This document shows, one piece after another, positions 1-7,112 of a stretch of 11,497 bases of DNA. A program made the translations under genes and the position numbers. The DNA comes from Hyphomicrobium sp. (lineage in GTDB: Bacteria > Pseudomonadota > Alphaproteobacteria > Rhizobiales > Hyphomicrobiaceae): the NCBI GenBank assembly GCA_030598645.1, contig JAUVPN010000047.1:1-11497 (forward strand), in the 5' to 3' direction. How positions within the stretch are numbered: the first letter of the stretch is position 1; each line of letters begins with the position of its first letter. The notes beneath the pieces are model-generated. The model searched no databases, was not told the DNA's origin, and was given only the letters and a program-made list of their open reading frames with translations.

Positions 1-270
1 GCAAAGCAAACAGTGATGCACACGGAACTGGCCCCGAGAGCGAGTCGCAATCGAGGCCAGTCGCGGCAAGCGCGTGACAGGTTAGGATCCATAACCGTCA
101 ATGGCACGTGCCATGCGAGCAGGTTGGCGCGTTTCGCATCTGCGGATCAAGTCCTAATCGGGAGACTTGGTTTACGCGAGCCTTGTGTCAAGGTTTATAC
201 TCGGGCGCAAAAAACCGGATCGCCTGCCAGTCCGCTTGATCTCGGTGAATAAGCGGCCTGCCTGGAAAGT

Positions 271-300
271 ATGCCGCTAGCTTACTATATCCTAGCGCAT
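271..300. repeat. Inverted repeat, possible hairpin or operator
   Basis: CGCTAG (275-280) and CTAGCG (292-297) are exact reverse complements around an 11-base A/T-rich centre. The arms extend with ATG (271-273) against CAT (298-300) if C274 is bulged, giving nine pairs. No T-tract follows on either strand, so it is not a standard intrinsic terminator. It lies in gene-free sequence; whether it acts as an RNA hairpin, a protein-binding site or nothing is unknown. Confidence 0.35.
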
Positions 301-570
301 GGCAAGGCGCGGCCTGGGACCACACGGTCGGCAAGGGTTGGTGCGGAGTAGCGCGACCCCAAGGGCCACTGCCGTCACCGCCAGCCGCCAAACAAAACCG
401 TCCTGGCGCGTCCTTGCCAACTGACATAATGCCCTGTTCACGCGTTGGCTATATCGGCTTTACCCTCAGGTGCCGACATAAGTTCGGGCATGTATCGTCC
501 GCAGCACTCTTGAAGCCATGCCGTCGAGACGCGGCGACAGAAACTTGGATAGACGAAGCACGTTGCGATC

Positions 571-595
571 CTGCTAGTCTCGGAGACTGTTGCAG
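571..595. repeat. Inverted repeat upstream of the GYD gene
   Basis: AGTCT (576-580) and AGACT (584-588) are exact reverse complements around CGG; including the flanking C and G, the 13-base core is an odd-length palindrome centred on G582. Outer CTGC (571-574) and GCAG (592-595) also complement each other, with a small asymmetric internal loop. It sits about 165 bases before the GYD start. It could be a dimeric regulator site or a short RNA hairpin. No T-run follows. Confidence 0.3.
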
Positions 596-747
596 GCACT
601 TACAGATCGCTCTAGGTGACTGTGCACGGATGGGGGGCGAATAAGAATACGAACGGTACGGCTGACTCGGAAATTGCGTTCTTTAAATCTGCCATTTCGT
701 TTCGGCTCATAGTAGCTTTGGCGGAGAAGGATGGGCGAGTGGACATG

Positions 748-753
748 AAGGAG
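748..753 (+). promoter_or_regulatory. Shine-Dalgarno deciding the GYD start
   Basis: AAGGAG lies seven bases before the ATG at 761. The alternative ATG at 755 would leave only one base of spacing, so 761 is preferred. The protein then begins Met-Ala-Thr-Phe, which fits the way GYD proteins usually start. Confidence 0.65.
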
Positions 754-760
754 AATGTTG

Positions 761-1054
761 ATGGCGACTTTTGTTTTGCTTGCTTCATTCACAGATCAGG
801 GCATTCGAAACGTCAAGGAGACGATTGGCCGAGCAGAGTCATTCAAGCAGATGGCTGCGATGGCGGGGATTAGGGTCAAGAGTATTTACTGGACGCTTGG
901 TCGGCACGATCTTGTTGCGATTTGTGACGTTCCTGACGATCAAGATGCAACCGCGTTATCTTTGAGTATTAGCTCCCGTGGTAACGTGCGCTGTGAGACT
1001 TTGCGCGCCTTCTCCTTCGACGAAATGAAAAATATTGTTGGGAAGATGGTCTAA
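761..1054 (+). CDS. GYD domain protein
   Basis: A 97-residue soluble protein that spans one GYD domain (Pfam GYD, a ferredoxin-like alpha/beta fold) and nothing else, the usual size for this family. Recognisable parts are the first strand (residues 3-10, TFVLLASF), a helix with TDQGIRNVKET (11-21), the central block with TLGRHDLVAICDVPDD (45-60), and the C-terminal RAFSFDEM helix (82-89). The family is named for a Gly-Tyr-Asp signature; here the position reads Gly-Arg-His-Asp, so His replaces Tyr. Biochemical function is not established for the family. The start at 761 has a good ribosome site. It stands alone, with gene-free sequence on both sides, and no terminator was seen after the stop. 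Family assignment is confident; the role is unknown. Confidence 0.85.
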   Translation: MATFVLLASFTDQGIRNVKETIGRAESFKQMAAMAGIRVKSIYWTLGRHDLVAICDVPDDQDATALSLSISSRGNVRCETLRAFSFDEMKNIVGKMV

Positions 1055-1477
1055 AGTTTCGCCTGGCCGCACATTCTTGCGTCCGCATTGTCGATAGTGC
1101 CCGCAACCCCCTAATCGTCCATTTTCTGTGCAGTTCTTATTGGGATGTGCGGACGACGGGACGTTGTGTTTCTCTGTCACTCTTGGTCTTGCCTGCATCA
1201 ACCCCCAGCCCCAAAGCTATCCCCCTTCGGCTCTGCTAACTCTTGAGGTCGATGTTGGTCTGCGAAGCCGAAGATTGTTCGAGGACTGTTCGTATTGTTT
1301 CTGCCAAACCCACGTGCTGTCACCCTCCACTACTCTTTGCCGCTACAGACTGCTTCAATGACGCGAGGTTAGGGAAACTAATCTACGGTTCAACACGCTC
1401 GCCGACCAAATCTAAGCGTGATCGAAGACAAAAAGGGCTGTCATAAATACGATTGGTCTTGCCTCGGGCGGCTCACA

Positions 1478-1497
1478 ATATGATCCATATGATCCAT
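1478..1497. repeat. 9-base tandem duplication
   Basis: ATATGATCC occurs twice head to tail (1478-1486 and 1487-1495), followed by a further AT. It lies about 155 bases before the methyltransferase start. It may be a slippage product or a pair of binding half-sites; nothing else supports a function. Confidence 0.5.
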
Positions 1498-1567
1498 GCT
1501 GTTGCGGTTTTAACCCGCTCTACGCTTTATCGGGTTCCAGTGGGTCCGAATTTCTCCAACTCTGGCA

Positions 1568-1597
1568 TTCCCAAAATATGCATAGTTGGCTTATAAT
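1568..1597 (+). promoter_or_regulatory. Candidate sigma-70-type promoter for the CFA-like gene
   Basis: A perfect TATAAT stands at 1592-1597, with TTCCCA (four of six matches to TTGACA) 18 bases upstream at 1568-1573. The -10 box is about 55 bases before the proposed GTG start, a sensible leader length. The -35 match is weak, and an A/T-rich patch can give TATAAT by chance, so this is only a candidate. Confidence 0.35.
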
Positions 1598-1651
1598 TAC
1601 AGTTGCGAGGGGTGGCAGCTAATTGGTTCGCGCCCGTGGTGGGGGGCATGA

Positions 1652-3004
1652 GTGCGACCTGTCCAATGTGCTCGTATGTCTATAGTGGACAGCATCCTCC
1701 AGGCCGTATTTCCGCATCTTGCTCCGCGTGGGGCTCTGACAGTCATAACCGCACGCGGGACAACTCTCGCGTTTGGTGACGGGACTGGCGAAGAGATTCG
1801 CATCCGCTTTACAGACGCTCGGGCTGAGTTGGCGGCGGTCCTCGATCCCTACCTCTACCTAGGCAGGCTATTTATGGACGGCCGCTATATTGTGGAGCGT
1901 GGAACTATTTACAGATTTCTGGAGCTTATTCTGCGCGAGACAGGCCGCCACAACAAAGTCCTACCCGCCCACATCATCAATCAAATCCGTTCCCTGGTGT
2001 GCCGCCTTTCCAGCAGAAACAATCTTCTGCGCTCGCGCCGCAATGTTGCACACCACTATGACCTCGACGCCCGACTCTACCGACTCTTCCTAGACAGAGA
2101 TTTGCAGTACTCGTGCGCGTACTTCGAGCGGCCTGAATGCACGCTGGAGGAGGCGCAGATTGCAAAAATGCGGCTCGTTACGGCCAAGCTGGCTGTCAGA
2201 TCTGATAGCCGCGTTCTTGATATTGGCTCCGGTTGGGGCACTTTGGCGTTCTACCTGAAAGAAATAGCAGGTGCGCGAGAGGTTATGGGCGTCACGCTTT
2301 CAGCCGAGCAACTCTCAGCCGCCCGCGCAAGTGCTAGGAAACGTAGTCTCAATGCCGATGTAAATTTTGAGCTGCGGGATTATCGAGCTCTCGAAGGCAC
2401 ATATGATCGTATTGTGTCAGTTGGCATGTTTGAGCACGTCGGCCCATCCTACTACCAGACGTTCTTCGAAAAGTGTTGCCGTCTTCTTAAGTCAGACGGC
2501 GTGATGCTGCTTCATACAATTGGGCACCTAGATGGACCGTACGATCCAAATCCCTGGATTGAAAAGTACATCTTCCCCGGCGGACATCTTCCAGCGCTGT
2601 CGCAGATAGTTACAGCGGTCGAGCGCTCGGGTTTGATCATCACCGACGTTGAATGCCTGCGCGTGCACTACGCTAAGACGCTTGCCGAATGGCGTGAGCG
2701 CTTTATGGCACGCCGCGGTGAAGCTCTCGAACTTTATGATGAACGATTCTGCCGGATGTGGGAGTTCTATCTCGCGGCTTCTGAGGCGAGTTTTCGCTAC
2801 GGGAATCTTGGCGTTTGGCAGGTCCAGTGCGCGCGCAGTGCTGATACGCTTCCCATCACCCGTGATTATATCTCTGAGAGAATTACCGATCTGCGAAATG
2901 CGGAAATGCGGTGTGGTCTAACTGAACCTCTGCGCGGCAAGGTGAGAGAGGCGGAACTCCGACCGATTATACCGATCCGTAAGCACGCGGGACGATGGCG
3001 ATAG
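1652..3004 (+). CDS. cfa: Cyclopropane-fatty-acyl-phospholipid synthase-like methyltransferase
   Basis: A 450-residue SAM-dependent methyltransferase of the Cfa/mycolic acid cyclopropane synthase family. Known members add a methylene bridge across unsaturated acyl chains of membrane phospholipids, usually on entry to stationary phase or under acid stress. Visible landmarks are the N-terminal substrate region (about 1-120), NVAHHYDLD (131-139), YSCAYF (153-158), the SAM-binding loop VLDIGSGWG (188-196), MFEHVG (259-264), LLHTIG (286-291), YIFPGGHLP (306-314) and HYAKTLAEW (339-347). Cys155, Glu261, His288 and Tyr340 probably match the bicarbonate-binding active-site residues of E. coli Cfa, so it looks intact. 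Length is slightly above the usual 380-430. The GTG at 1652 has a G-rich ribosome site (GGTGGGGGG, five bases away); an ATG at 1676 is possible but lacks one. It is transcribed alone. Another lipid-methylating activity in this family cannot be excluded. Confidence 0.9.
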   Translation: MRPVQCARMSIVDSILQAVFPHLAPRGALTVITARGTTLAFGDGTGEEIRIRFTDARAELAAVLDPYLYLGRLFMDGRYIVERGTIYRFLELILRETGRHNKVLPAHIINQIRSLVCRLSSRNNLLRSRRNVAHHYDLDARLYRLFLDRDLQYSCAYFERPECTLEEAQIAKMRLVTAKLAVRSDSRVLDIGSGWGTLAFYLKEIAGAREVMGVTLSAEQLSAARASARKRSLNADVNFELRDYRALEGTYDRIVSVGMFEHVGPSYYQTFFEKCCRLLKSDGVMLLHTIGHLDGPYDPNPWIEKYIFPGGHLPALSQIVTAVERSGLIITDVECLRVHYAKTLAEWRERFMARRGEALELYDERFCRMWEFYLAASEASFRYGNLGVWQVQCARSADTLPITRDYISERITDLRNAEMRCGLTEPLRGKVREAELRPIIPIRKHAGRWR

Positions 3005-3045
3005 TTCCTTATTGACACACGCATTCATAGCAACGCCAATCACAA

Positions 3046-3059
3046 GGCGGGAAACCGCC
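3046..3059 (+). other. GNRA-capped hairpin after the CFA-like gene
   Basis: GGCGG (3046-3050) and CCGCC (3055-3059) pair around a GAAA tetraloop, 42 bases past the stop at 3004. A second short stem, AGGCC-GTA-GGCCT, follows at 3080-3092. Neither is followed by a T-run, so they are not classical rho-independent terminators. They may stabilise the 3' end of the transcript or sit in the leader of the small membrane gene. Confidence 0.35.
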
Positions 3060-3138
3060 GCATTGAAATTGAAGTCAAGAGGCCGTAGGCCTGAAAGGCA
3101 TAGGGCTCCTGAAAGTGAAAGACGTGTGGAGTGAGTTG

Positions 3139-3237
3139 ATGGATTACGTCATTGTCAATCTGGGGTGGGCTGTGCTTGCGGCGTTCGCGGGTGGGTTCAC
3201 CGTGGCGTGGTTTGCCTGTGCCAAGGCCAAGGATTAA
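3139..3237 (+). CDS. Small predicted membrane peptide, 32 residues
   Basis: ATG at 3139 opens a 32-codon frame ending in TAA at 3235-3237. GGAG (3128-3131) sits seven bases before the ATG. The product has a short polar start (MDY), one hydrophobic stretch (about residues 4-27, rich in Val, Ala, Gly, Phe and Trp) and a short charged end, AKAKD. It therefore looks like a single-span inner-membrane peptide. An in-frame GTG at 3115 would add eight residues. It lies 49 bases before the HhH membrane gene on the same strand, so the two are probably co-transcribed. I do not recognise a family. The ribosome site and the clear hydrophobic/charged pattern argue for a real gene, but a frame this short can arise by chance. 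Confidence 0.5.
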   Translation: MDYVIVNLGWAVLAAFAGGFTVAWFACAKAKD

Positions 3238-3286
3238 CGCCAACCTTCTGGCGCGCTGGCACTGAGTGGGTTGGGGAGTTTGAAGC

Positions 3287-3979
3287 ATGACGGAGCTGCA
3301 TTGGCAGGCGGCATTTCTATTGGTGGCGACATTTTTTCTCGGGGGGGTTATCGCATGTAGCCTGAAGCGAAAATTGTATCGCCGCGGGTCAGCTAATTCG
3401 GCCGTTACGCAGGCTTCTGTTGCGCCCTCGGCTACTGAACCGAAGATCGAAGTGGCGCCGCGCCTGCAAGCCGGTTCCGACTTAGAGCGGTTTGGCAGCG
3501 CGCTGGCAGGCGCTTCTTCCTCCCCGCTGCCTTCAGCTCTGCCTTCGTCAGGTGTTCCAGAACCTCCCATAGCGGCGCCGGCTCTTGAAACGGTTTCTGC
3601 ACCCGTACCCCAGCCAGCCAAGGCGGGTGTGCCTTCACCGGAAAAGGATGGGGAGCCGCTGGTGCGCGATATGTCCGCTCTGCGCTCCGTGCGCTCCGAA
3701 GCCTTGCGTCATCAAGAAGCGCCAAACCAGTCTGTCGCTGGAAATGACTTAAAACGAATCCGAGGCATCGGGGTGCTGATCGAGAAGAAGCTCAATTCTT
3801 TGGGCGTATCGAGCTACGAGCAAGTCGCAAATTGGACTGGCGCAGACATCGAGCGTGTTAGCCAGATACTCGACTTCAAGGGGCGCATCGAACGCGAAAA
3901 CTGGATTGAGCAAGCACGAATCTTGGCTACCGGCGGACAAACCGAGTTCTCGCGGCGCAACGATCGCGGTGATGCGTGA
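3287..3979 (+). CDS. Membrane-anchored protein with C-terminal helix-hairpin-helix domain
   Basis: A 230-residue protein in three parts. Residues about 7-25 form one transmembrane span, followed by the basic stretch KRKLYRR (27-33), which places the rest in the cytoplasm by the positive-inside rule. Residues about 35-150 are a low-complexity Ala/Pro/Ser linker, probably disordered. Residues 154-216 are a helix-hairpin-helix module with LKRIRGIGVLIEKKLNSLGV (155-174), the hairpin turn GIG (160-162) and FKGRIERENW (197-206). This module is common in alphaproteobacteria, where similar tails occur on NuoE and ribosomal protein L21. HhH motifs often bind DNA non-specifically, but this subtype has no settled function. 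GGGGAG (3273-3278) is eight bases before the ATG. The small membrane gene precedes it closely. The role is unknown; tethering nucleic acid or a protein partner to the membrane is a guess. Confidence 0.8.
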   Translation: MTELHWQAAFLLVATFFLGGVIACSLKRKLYRRGSANSAVTQASVAPSATEPKIEVAPRLQAGSDLERFGSALAGASSSPLPSALPSSGVPEPPIAAPALETVSAPVPQPAKAGVPSPEKDGEPLVRDMSALRSVRSEALRHQEAPNQSVAGNDLKRIRGIGVLIEKKLNSLGVSSYEQVANWTGADIERVSQILDFKGRIERENWIEQARILATGGQTEFSRRNDRGDA

Positions 3980-4074
3980 GGCGGCAGGATTTGCGCCGAC
4001 GCTTTTACACAATTGAGTCGTACTAAACTATCGTGGGTGTAGTGTGTCTGGGCACGAAGCAGACGGATGCGCGC

Positions 4075-5655
4075 ATGCAAACTTCTACCGTTGTACCCGC
4101 CGCCAGCGAGGATGAGATAGTAGCGTTTCTGAGTAACCCTGCGACCTATCCTGAAGCACCTCAATGTGTGGACGTGATTGAGACTCATTGCGCACGCGTC
4201 TTTTTGGCAGGGGATGAGGCATACAAGGTCAAGAAGCACGTTCGCCTACCGTTTCTCGATTTCTCGACGTTAGAGCAGCGCCACCGGGCCACCTCGCGCG
4301 AGGTTGAGATAAACCAACCGCATGCTCAGGCCATCTACATAGGGCTCGTGCCCATCACTCGTGGGGCAGGAGGCGTCCTGAGGCTCGGCGGGCAAGGGCA
4401 GGCCGTTGAGTGGGCCGTCCACATGAAACGCTTCAAACAAGAAGAGCTGCTTGCCAATCAAGCGGACAATGGGCCTCTACCAGATGCGCTTTGTAAGGCG
4501 ATTGCCGAGGTGGCGGCGCGCTTTCACCGCACGGCGGCCATCACCACAGATATCGACGGCGCAAAAGACATCGGTACGGTTGTACGCCAATTGGTGGAGC
4601 GGCTGGGGGGCGCACAGCAGTTGTCGGATGACGATAAGGTGCCTGTGTTCGTGGATGGCTCGCGAAACGCCCTGGAGCGCATTTCACCCCTTTTGAGGGC
4701 GCGTTCCAAAGCAGGTTGCCTGCGACGCTGTCATGGTGATCTGCATCTAGGCAATATTGTATTGATCGAAGATGCGCCCGTGCCATTCGATGCGCTGGAA
4801 TTCAATGAGGAGTTTGCCACGATCGACGTGCTCTACGATCTCGCATTCTTGCTCATGGACCTCGACAACCGCGGCGATCGCCATGCGGCAAATATCGTTC
4901 TCAATGCCTATTGTAGTATGGCGCCCGTAGGTGGTGAGTTAGAGGGGCTCGCGTGCTTGCCCCTATTTCTCGCCTGCCGCGCAGGAGTCCGGGCGATTGT
5001 CGGCTTGGAACGCATGGAGCAACTTAGGGGCCTCGCGCGTCAGGCGGAGAAAGAGCGCGTGCGCAATTTCAGCCAGCTTGCCAGCAACTATCTAACACCA
5101 CCACCACCGGTCTTAATCGCGGTCGGTGGACTTTCGGGCACGGGAAAATCGACAATAGCGGCTGGCTTTGCGCACCGTGTGGGGGCCGCGCCTGGAGCGC
5201 TTCACATGCGCAGCGATGTGGAGCGCAAGCGTTTGTTCGGTGTGGCGGAGATTGAACGTCTCGATCCTGGGTATTACCAGCCTGACGTGACCGATCAAGT
5301 CTACACGGTGCTGCTTGATAAGGCGCGGCTTACGCTTGCGGCGGGCCATGGCGCAGTAATCGATGCGGTTTTTGCCGAGCCAAAAGAACGCGCTGCTGTA
5401 GAAGCCCTTGCTCTTGAACTCGGCATTCAGTTTGAAGGACTTTGGCTCGAGGCGCCCAGCGAAACCATGATGCAGCGGGTCGGCGCTCGCCGAGGAGACG
5501 CCTCAGACGCCGATTGTGCGGTGGTGGCTCGCCAACTTGGTTATGATACGGGCCAAATTCACTGGCATCGGGTAAATACCAGCGGCGCGTTCGCCGCCAG
5601 CCTCAGCATTGCAGAAGCCGCGTTGCGCTCGGCGGGCATCAGATTGGCGGAATGA
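4075..5655 (+). CDS. Fused APH-like kinase and P-loop kinase
   Basis: A 526-residue two-domain protein of the type called bifunctional aminoglycoside phosphotransferase/ATP-binding protein (COG2187 plus COG0645). The N-terminal half has a protein-kinase-like APH fold: a candidate ATP-anchoring lysine in AYKVKKHV (Lys51), the catalytic loop CHGDLHLGN (219-227, Asp222 and Asn227) and the metal-binding Asp239 in FDALEF. The C-terminal half has a Walker A loop GLSGTGKST (352-360) and RSDVERKR (379-386), as in small-molecule P-loop kinases. Both halves keep their key residues, so both may be active. The substrate is unknown and the family is not a demonstrated antibiotic-resistance determinant. 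ATG 4075 is preferred over GTG 4033, which has no ribosome site; ATG 4075 has only a weak GGA. The gene ends inside the convergent dehydrogenase gene, overlapping it by 17 bases. Such genes often lie among stress and low-oxygen genes. Confidence 0.88.
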   Translation: MQTSTVVPAASEDEIVAFLSNPATYPEAPQCVDVIETHCARVFLAGDEAYKVKKHVRLPFLDFSTLEQRHRATSREVEINQPHAQAIYIGLVPITRGAGGVLRLGGQGQAVEWAVHMKRFKQEELLANQADNGPLPDALCKAIAEVAARFHRTAAITTDIDGAKDIGTVVRQLVERLGGAQQLSDDDKVPVFVDGSRNALERISPLLRARSKAGCLRRCHGDLHLGNIVLIEDAPVPFDALEFNEEFATIDVLYDLAFLLMDLDNRGDRHAANIVLNAYCSMAPVGGELEGLACLPLFLACRAGVRAIVGLERMEQLRGLARQAEKERVRNFSQLASNYLTPPPPVLIAVGGLSGTGKSTIAAGFAHRVGAAPGALHMRSDVERKRLFGVAEIERLDPGYYQPDVTDQVYTVLLDKARLTLAAGHGAVIDAVFAEPKERAAVEALALELGIQFEGLWLEAPSETMMQRVGARRGDASDADCAVVARQLGYDTGQIHWHRVNTSGAFAASLSIAEAALRSAGIRLAE

Positions 5656-6628
5656 GCACCGCGGCTCCGGTTATTTTACCGGTGCGCAGACGGTCAATCG
5701 CCACGTTGGCATCTTCTAGGTCGAACGTTGTCACATGCGGGCGGATGGGCACTTGCGGCGCGATCTCCAAAAATTCAATGGCATCCCGGCGTGTGAGATT
5801 GGCAACGGAACGTACTACGCGTTCTCCCCACAGCAGCCCATATGGCATAGCTGGGATCTCCGTCATGTGGATCCCGCCGAGTACGAGCGTGCCCCCCTTT
5901 TCGAGTGCCGCGAGCGCAAGTGGTACGAGCGGGCCTACCGGGGCAAAGATGATGGCACCATCGATCAGTTTTGGGGGCATTTCTTCGGACGCACCCACCC
6001 ACACTGCACCAAGATTGCCCGCTAGCTTCTGGGCCGCCTCATCGCCTTTGCGTGTGAAGGCAAAGACCTCTTGTCCGCGGGAGTTGGCGAGCTGGGCTAC
6101 AATGTGTGCAGCGGCGCCAAACCCGTATATCCCCACTCGGCGCGCGTGGCGCACAAGCGCCCAAGCGCGGTAGCCGATAAGCCCAGCGCACATCAAAGGC
6201 GCTGCTTCGGCATCAGAGTATGCAGGCGGGATCGCAAATGCATACTCGGCGTCAGCCGTCGCGTATTCGGCGTAGCCACCATCGATTGTGTAGCCAGTGA
6301 AGCCCGGGTGGTCGCACAGATTTTCGTGCCCCTTGCGGCAATAGTGACAGAGGCCACAAGTTGCGCCTAACCACGGTACGCCGACGCGGTCACCTATTCC
6401 GAACGCATTGACGCCGGGACCGGCAGCCACGACGCGGCCAATGATCTCGTGCCCAGGAATGACGTGAGGCTTGGGGTCGCTCAGATCTCCGTCGATGATA
6501 TGTATATCGGTGCGGCATATGCCGCACGCCGTAACACGAATAAGGATGTGCCCGCGTTTGGGCGACCGCACTGCGCGCGTGACGCATTCAAGCGGAGCTC
6601 CAGCGTGATCGAGCGCCATGGCGATCAT
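5639..6628 (-). CDS. Zinc-dependent alcohol dehydrogenase
   Basis: A 329-residue medium-chain dehydrogenase/reductase. It should oxidise an alcohol to an aldehyde, or the reverse, with NAD(P) in the cytoplasm. Catalytic zinc ligands are Cys35 (TACGICRTD), His60-Glu61 (PGHE) and Cys147. The structural zinc site has Cys91, Cys94, Cys97 and Cys105 (CGLCHYCRKGHENLC). The nucleotide-binding Rossmann turn is GIYGFGAAAH (166-175). All sites are complete and the length is typical. The frame opens at a TTG at 6718, but the family's usual N-terminus (short start, then LDHAGAPL) fits ATG 6628; ATG 6619 is also possible and none has a clear ribosome site. It follows the hypothetical gene by 86 bases on the same strand and may share its transcript. 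Its 3' end overlaps the kinase gene. The substrate cannot be told from sequence; it resembles the AdhA-type subgroup. Confidence 0.9.
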   Translation of the reverse strand: MIAMALDHAGAPLECVTRAVRSPKRGHILIRVTACGICRTDIHIIDGDLSDPKPHVIPGHEIIGRVVAAGPGVNAFGIGDRVGVPWLGATCGLCHYCRKGHENLCDHPGFTGYTIDGGYAEYATADAEYAFAIPPAYSDAEAAPLMCAGLIGYRAWALVRHARRVGIYGFGAAAHIVAQLANSRGQEVFAFTRKGDEAAQKLAGNLGAVWVGASEEMPPKLIDGAIIFAPVGPLVPLALAALEKGGTLVLGGIHMTEIPAMPYGLLWGERVVRSVANLTRRDAIEFLEIAPQVPIRPHVTTFDLEDANVAIDRLRTGKITGAAVLIPPI

Positions 6629-6714
6629 ACGCGAGGGCAGCTTGGCGCCTAACGCGCTCTTGCGTTTTGCTCGTTCGATATGCGTTGTCGATCTCGCTTC
6701 GCTGCAAGTTTCGA

Positions 6715-7083
6715 TCAATCCATCTCGACGACAGATACGATACGGAACGTGCGCATGACGCCGTCATGCTCTTTAAGTGACACGTATTCGCCTGGCGCAA
6801 ACTTGTGCTTATCGAAGCGAAAGCCAGGCTCATCGTCCTCTTCGGCATTAGGATCGTAGTCGAACGCCCAAGTGCCCCCGCGCTTGTGCACCAGATGGCC
6901 CAGTTCCTCTTCGCCGGCCCAAAAGCGTCGCACGCGACACTTATCTCGCTCGCTTCGCCATTCCTCTGAAACGAGTTGATCGTTGTCGTCTATCGGTGCA
7001 ATGAGGTCATAGCCACGCTCGCGGCTACCGTCGGGAAATTCGTGATCCCGTGCAAGCTCAAGTCGAATGCGCTTCAATGCCAC
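6715..7083 (-). CDS. Conserved hypothetical protein, 122 residues
   Basis: A small, acidic, soluble protein without signal peptide or membrane span. I recognise the style of a conserved alphaproteobacterial hypothetical but cannot name a domain. Visible features are an N-terminal LKRIRLELARDHEFPDGS (3-20), an acidic middle with WRSERDKCRVRRFW (42-55), GGTWAFDYDP (69-78), an acidic EEDDEPGF turn (81-88) and the probable beta segments YVSLKEHDG (100-108) and TFRIVSVVE (112-120). GTG 7083 is preferred because GGGAG (7092-7096) lies eight bases upstream and the product then begins Met-Ala-Leu-Lys; an upstream GTG at 7098 has no spacing for a ribosome site. It follows Hsp20 by 84 bases on the same strand with a strong hairpin between them, and precedes the dehydrogenase. 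Co-expression with Hsp20 is likely; function is unknown. Confidence 0.75.
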   Translation of the reverse strand: MALKRIRLELARDHEFPDGSRERGYDLIAPIDDNDQLVSEEWRSERDKCRVRRFWAGEEELGHLVHKRGGTWAFDYDPNAEEDDEPGFRFDKHKFAPGEYVSLKEHDGVMRTFRIVSVVEMD

Positions 7084-7112
7084 TGGGCTTTCTCCCACTC
7101 TTGTTACAATTG

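Larger units (their letters stand above)
1..760. other. Stretch without a convincing gene
   Basis: Open frames on both strands here are under about 85 codons. None has a recognisable domain, and their residue composition is unlike a real protein (Arg/Cys/Ser/Pro-rich translations of both strands). No tRNA-like or rRNA-like segment was recognised. The only structure I can point to is two inverted repeats, at 271-300 and 571-595, listed separately. The stretch may be the 3' side of a gene lying left of the window, a long 5' region of the GYD gene, decayed sequence, or an unrecognised RNA gene. Confidence 0.5.
1055..1651. other. About 600 bases without a convincing gene
   Basis: Short open frames occur here (for example 1128-1361 and 1243-1446 on the plus strand, 956-1201 on the minus strand), but their translations show no domain and look like non-coding sequence. 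Noted contents are a 9-base tandem duplication at 1478-1495, a 12-base word TTGGTCTTGCCT present twice (1183-1194 and 1453-1464), and a promoter-like element just before the next gene. No terminator for the GYD gene was found. Confidence 0.55.

Noticed and set aside
3046..3092. Rho-independent terminator after the CFA-like gene
   Set aside because: The stems are short (five bases) and no T-run follows, so terminator status is not supported.
3040..3621. A 193-codon open frame on the minus strand
   Set aside because: It runs antisense to the small membrane gene and the HhH gene. Its Ala/Gly/Arg-rich translation mirrors the Ala/Pro/Ser linker codons and shows no domain.
3814..4239. A 141-codon minus-strand frame across the HhH and kinase genes
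   Set aside because: It lies opposite two well-supported coding regions and has no recognisable domain.
4075..5655. Antibiotic resistance by aminoglycoside phosphorylation
   Set aside because: The APH-like fold is shared by many small-molecule kinases. The fusion to a P-loop kinase and the chromosomal context match a family not known to confer resistance.
6709..6722. FNR/FixK-type box near the dehydrogenase
   Set aside because: One half-site (GATCAA) is visible but the partner half-site is absent at the required spacing.
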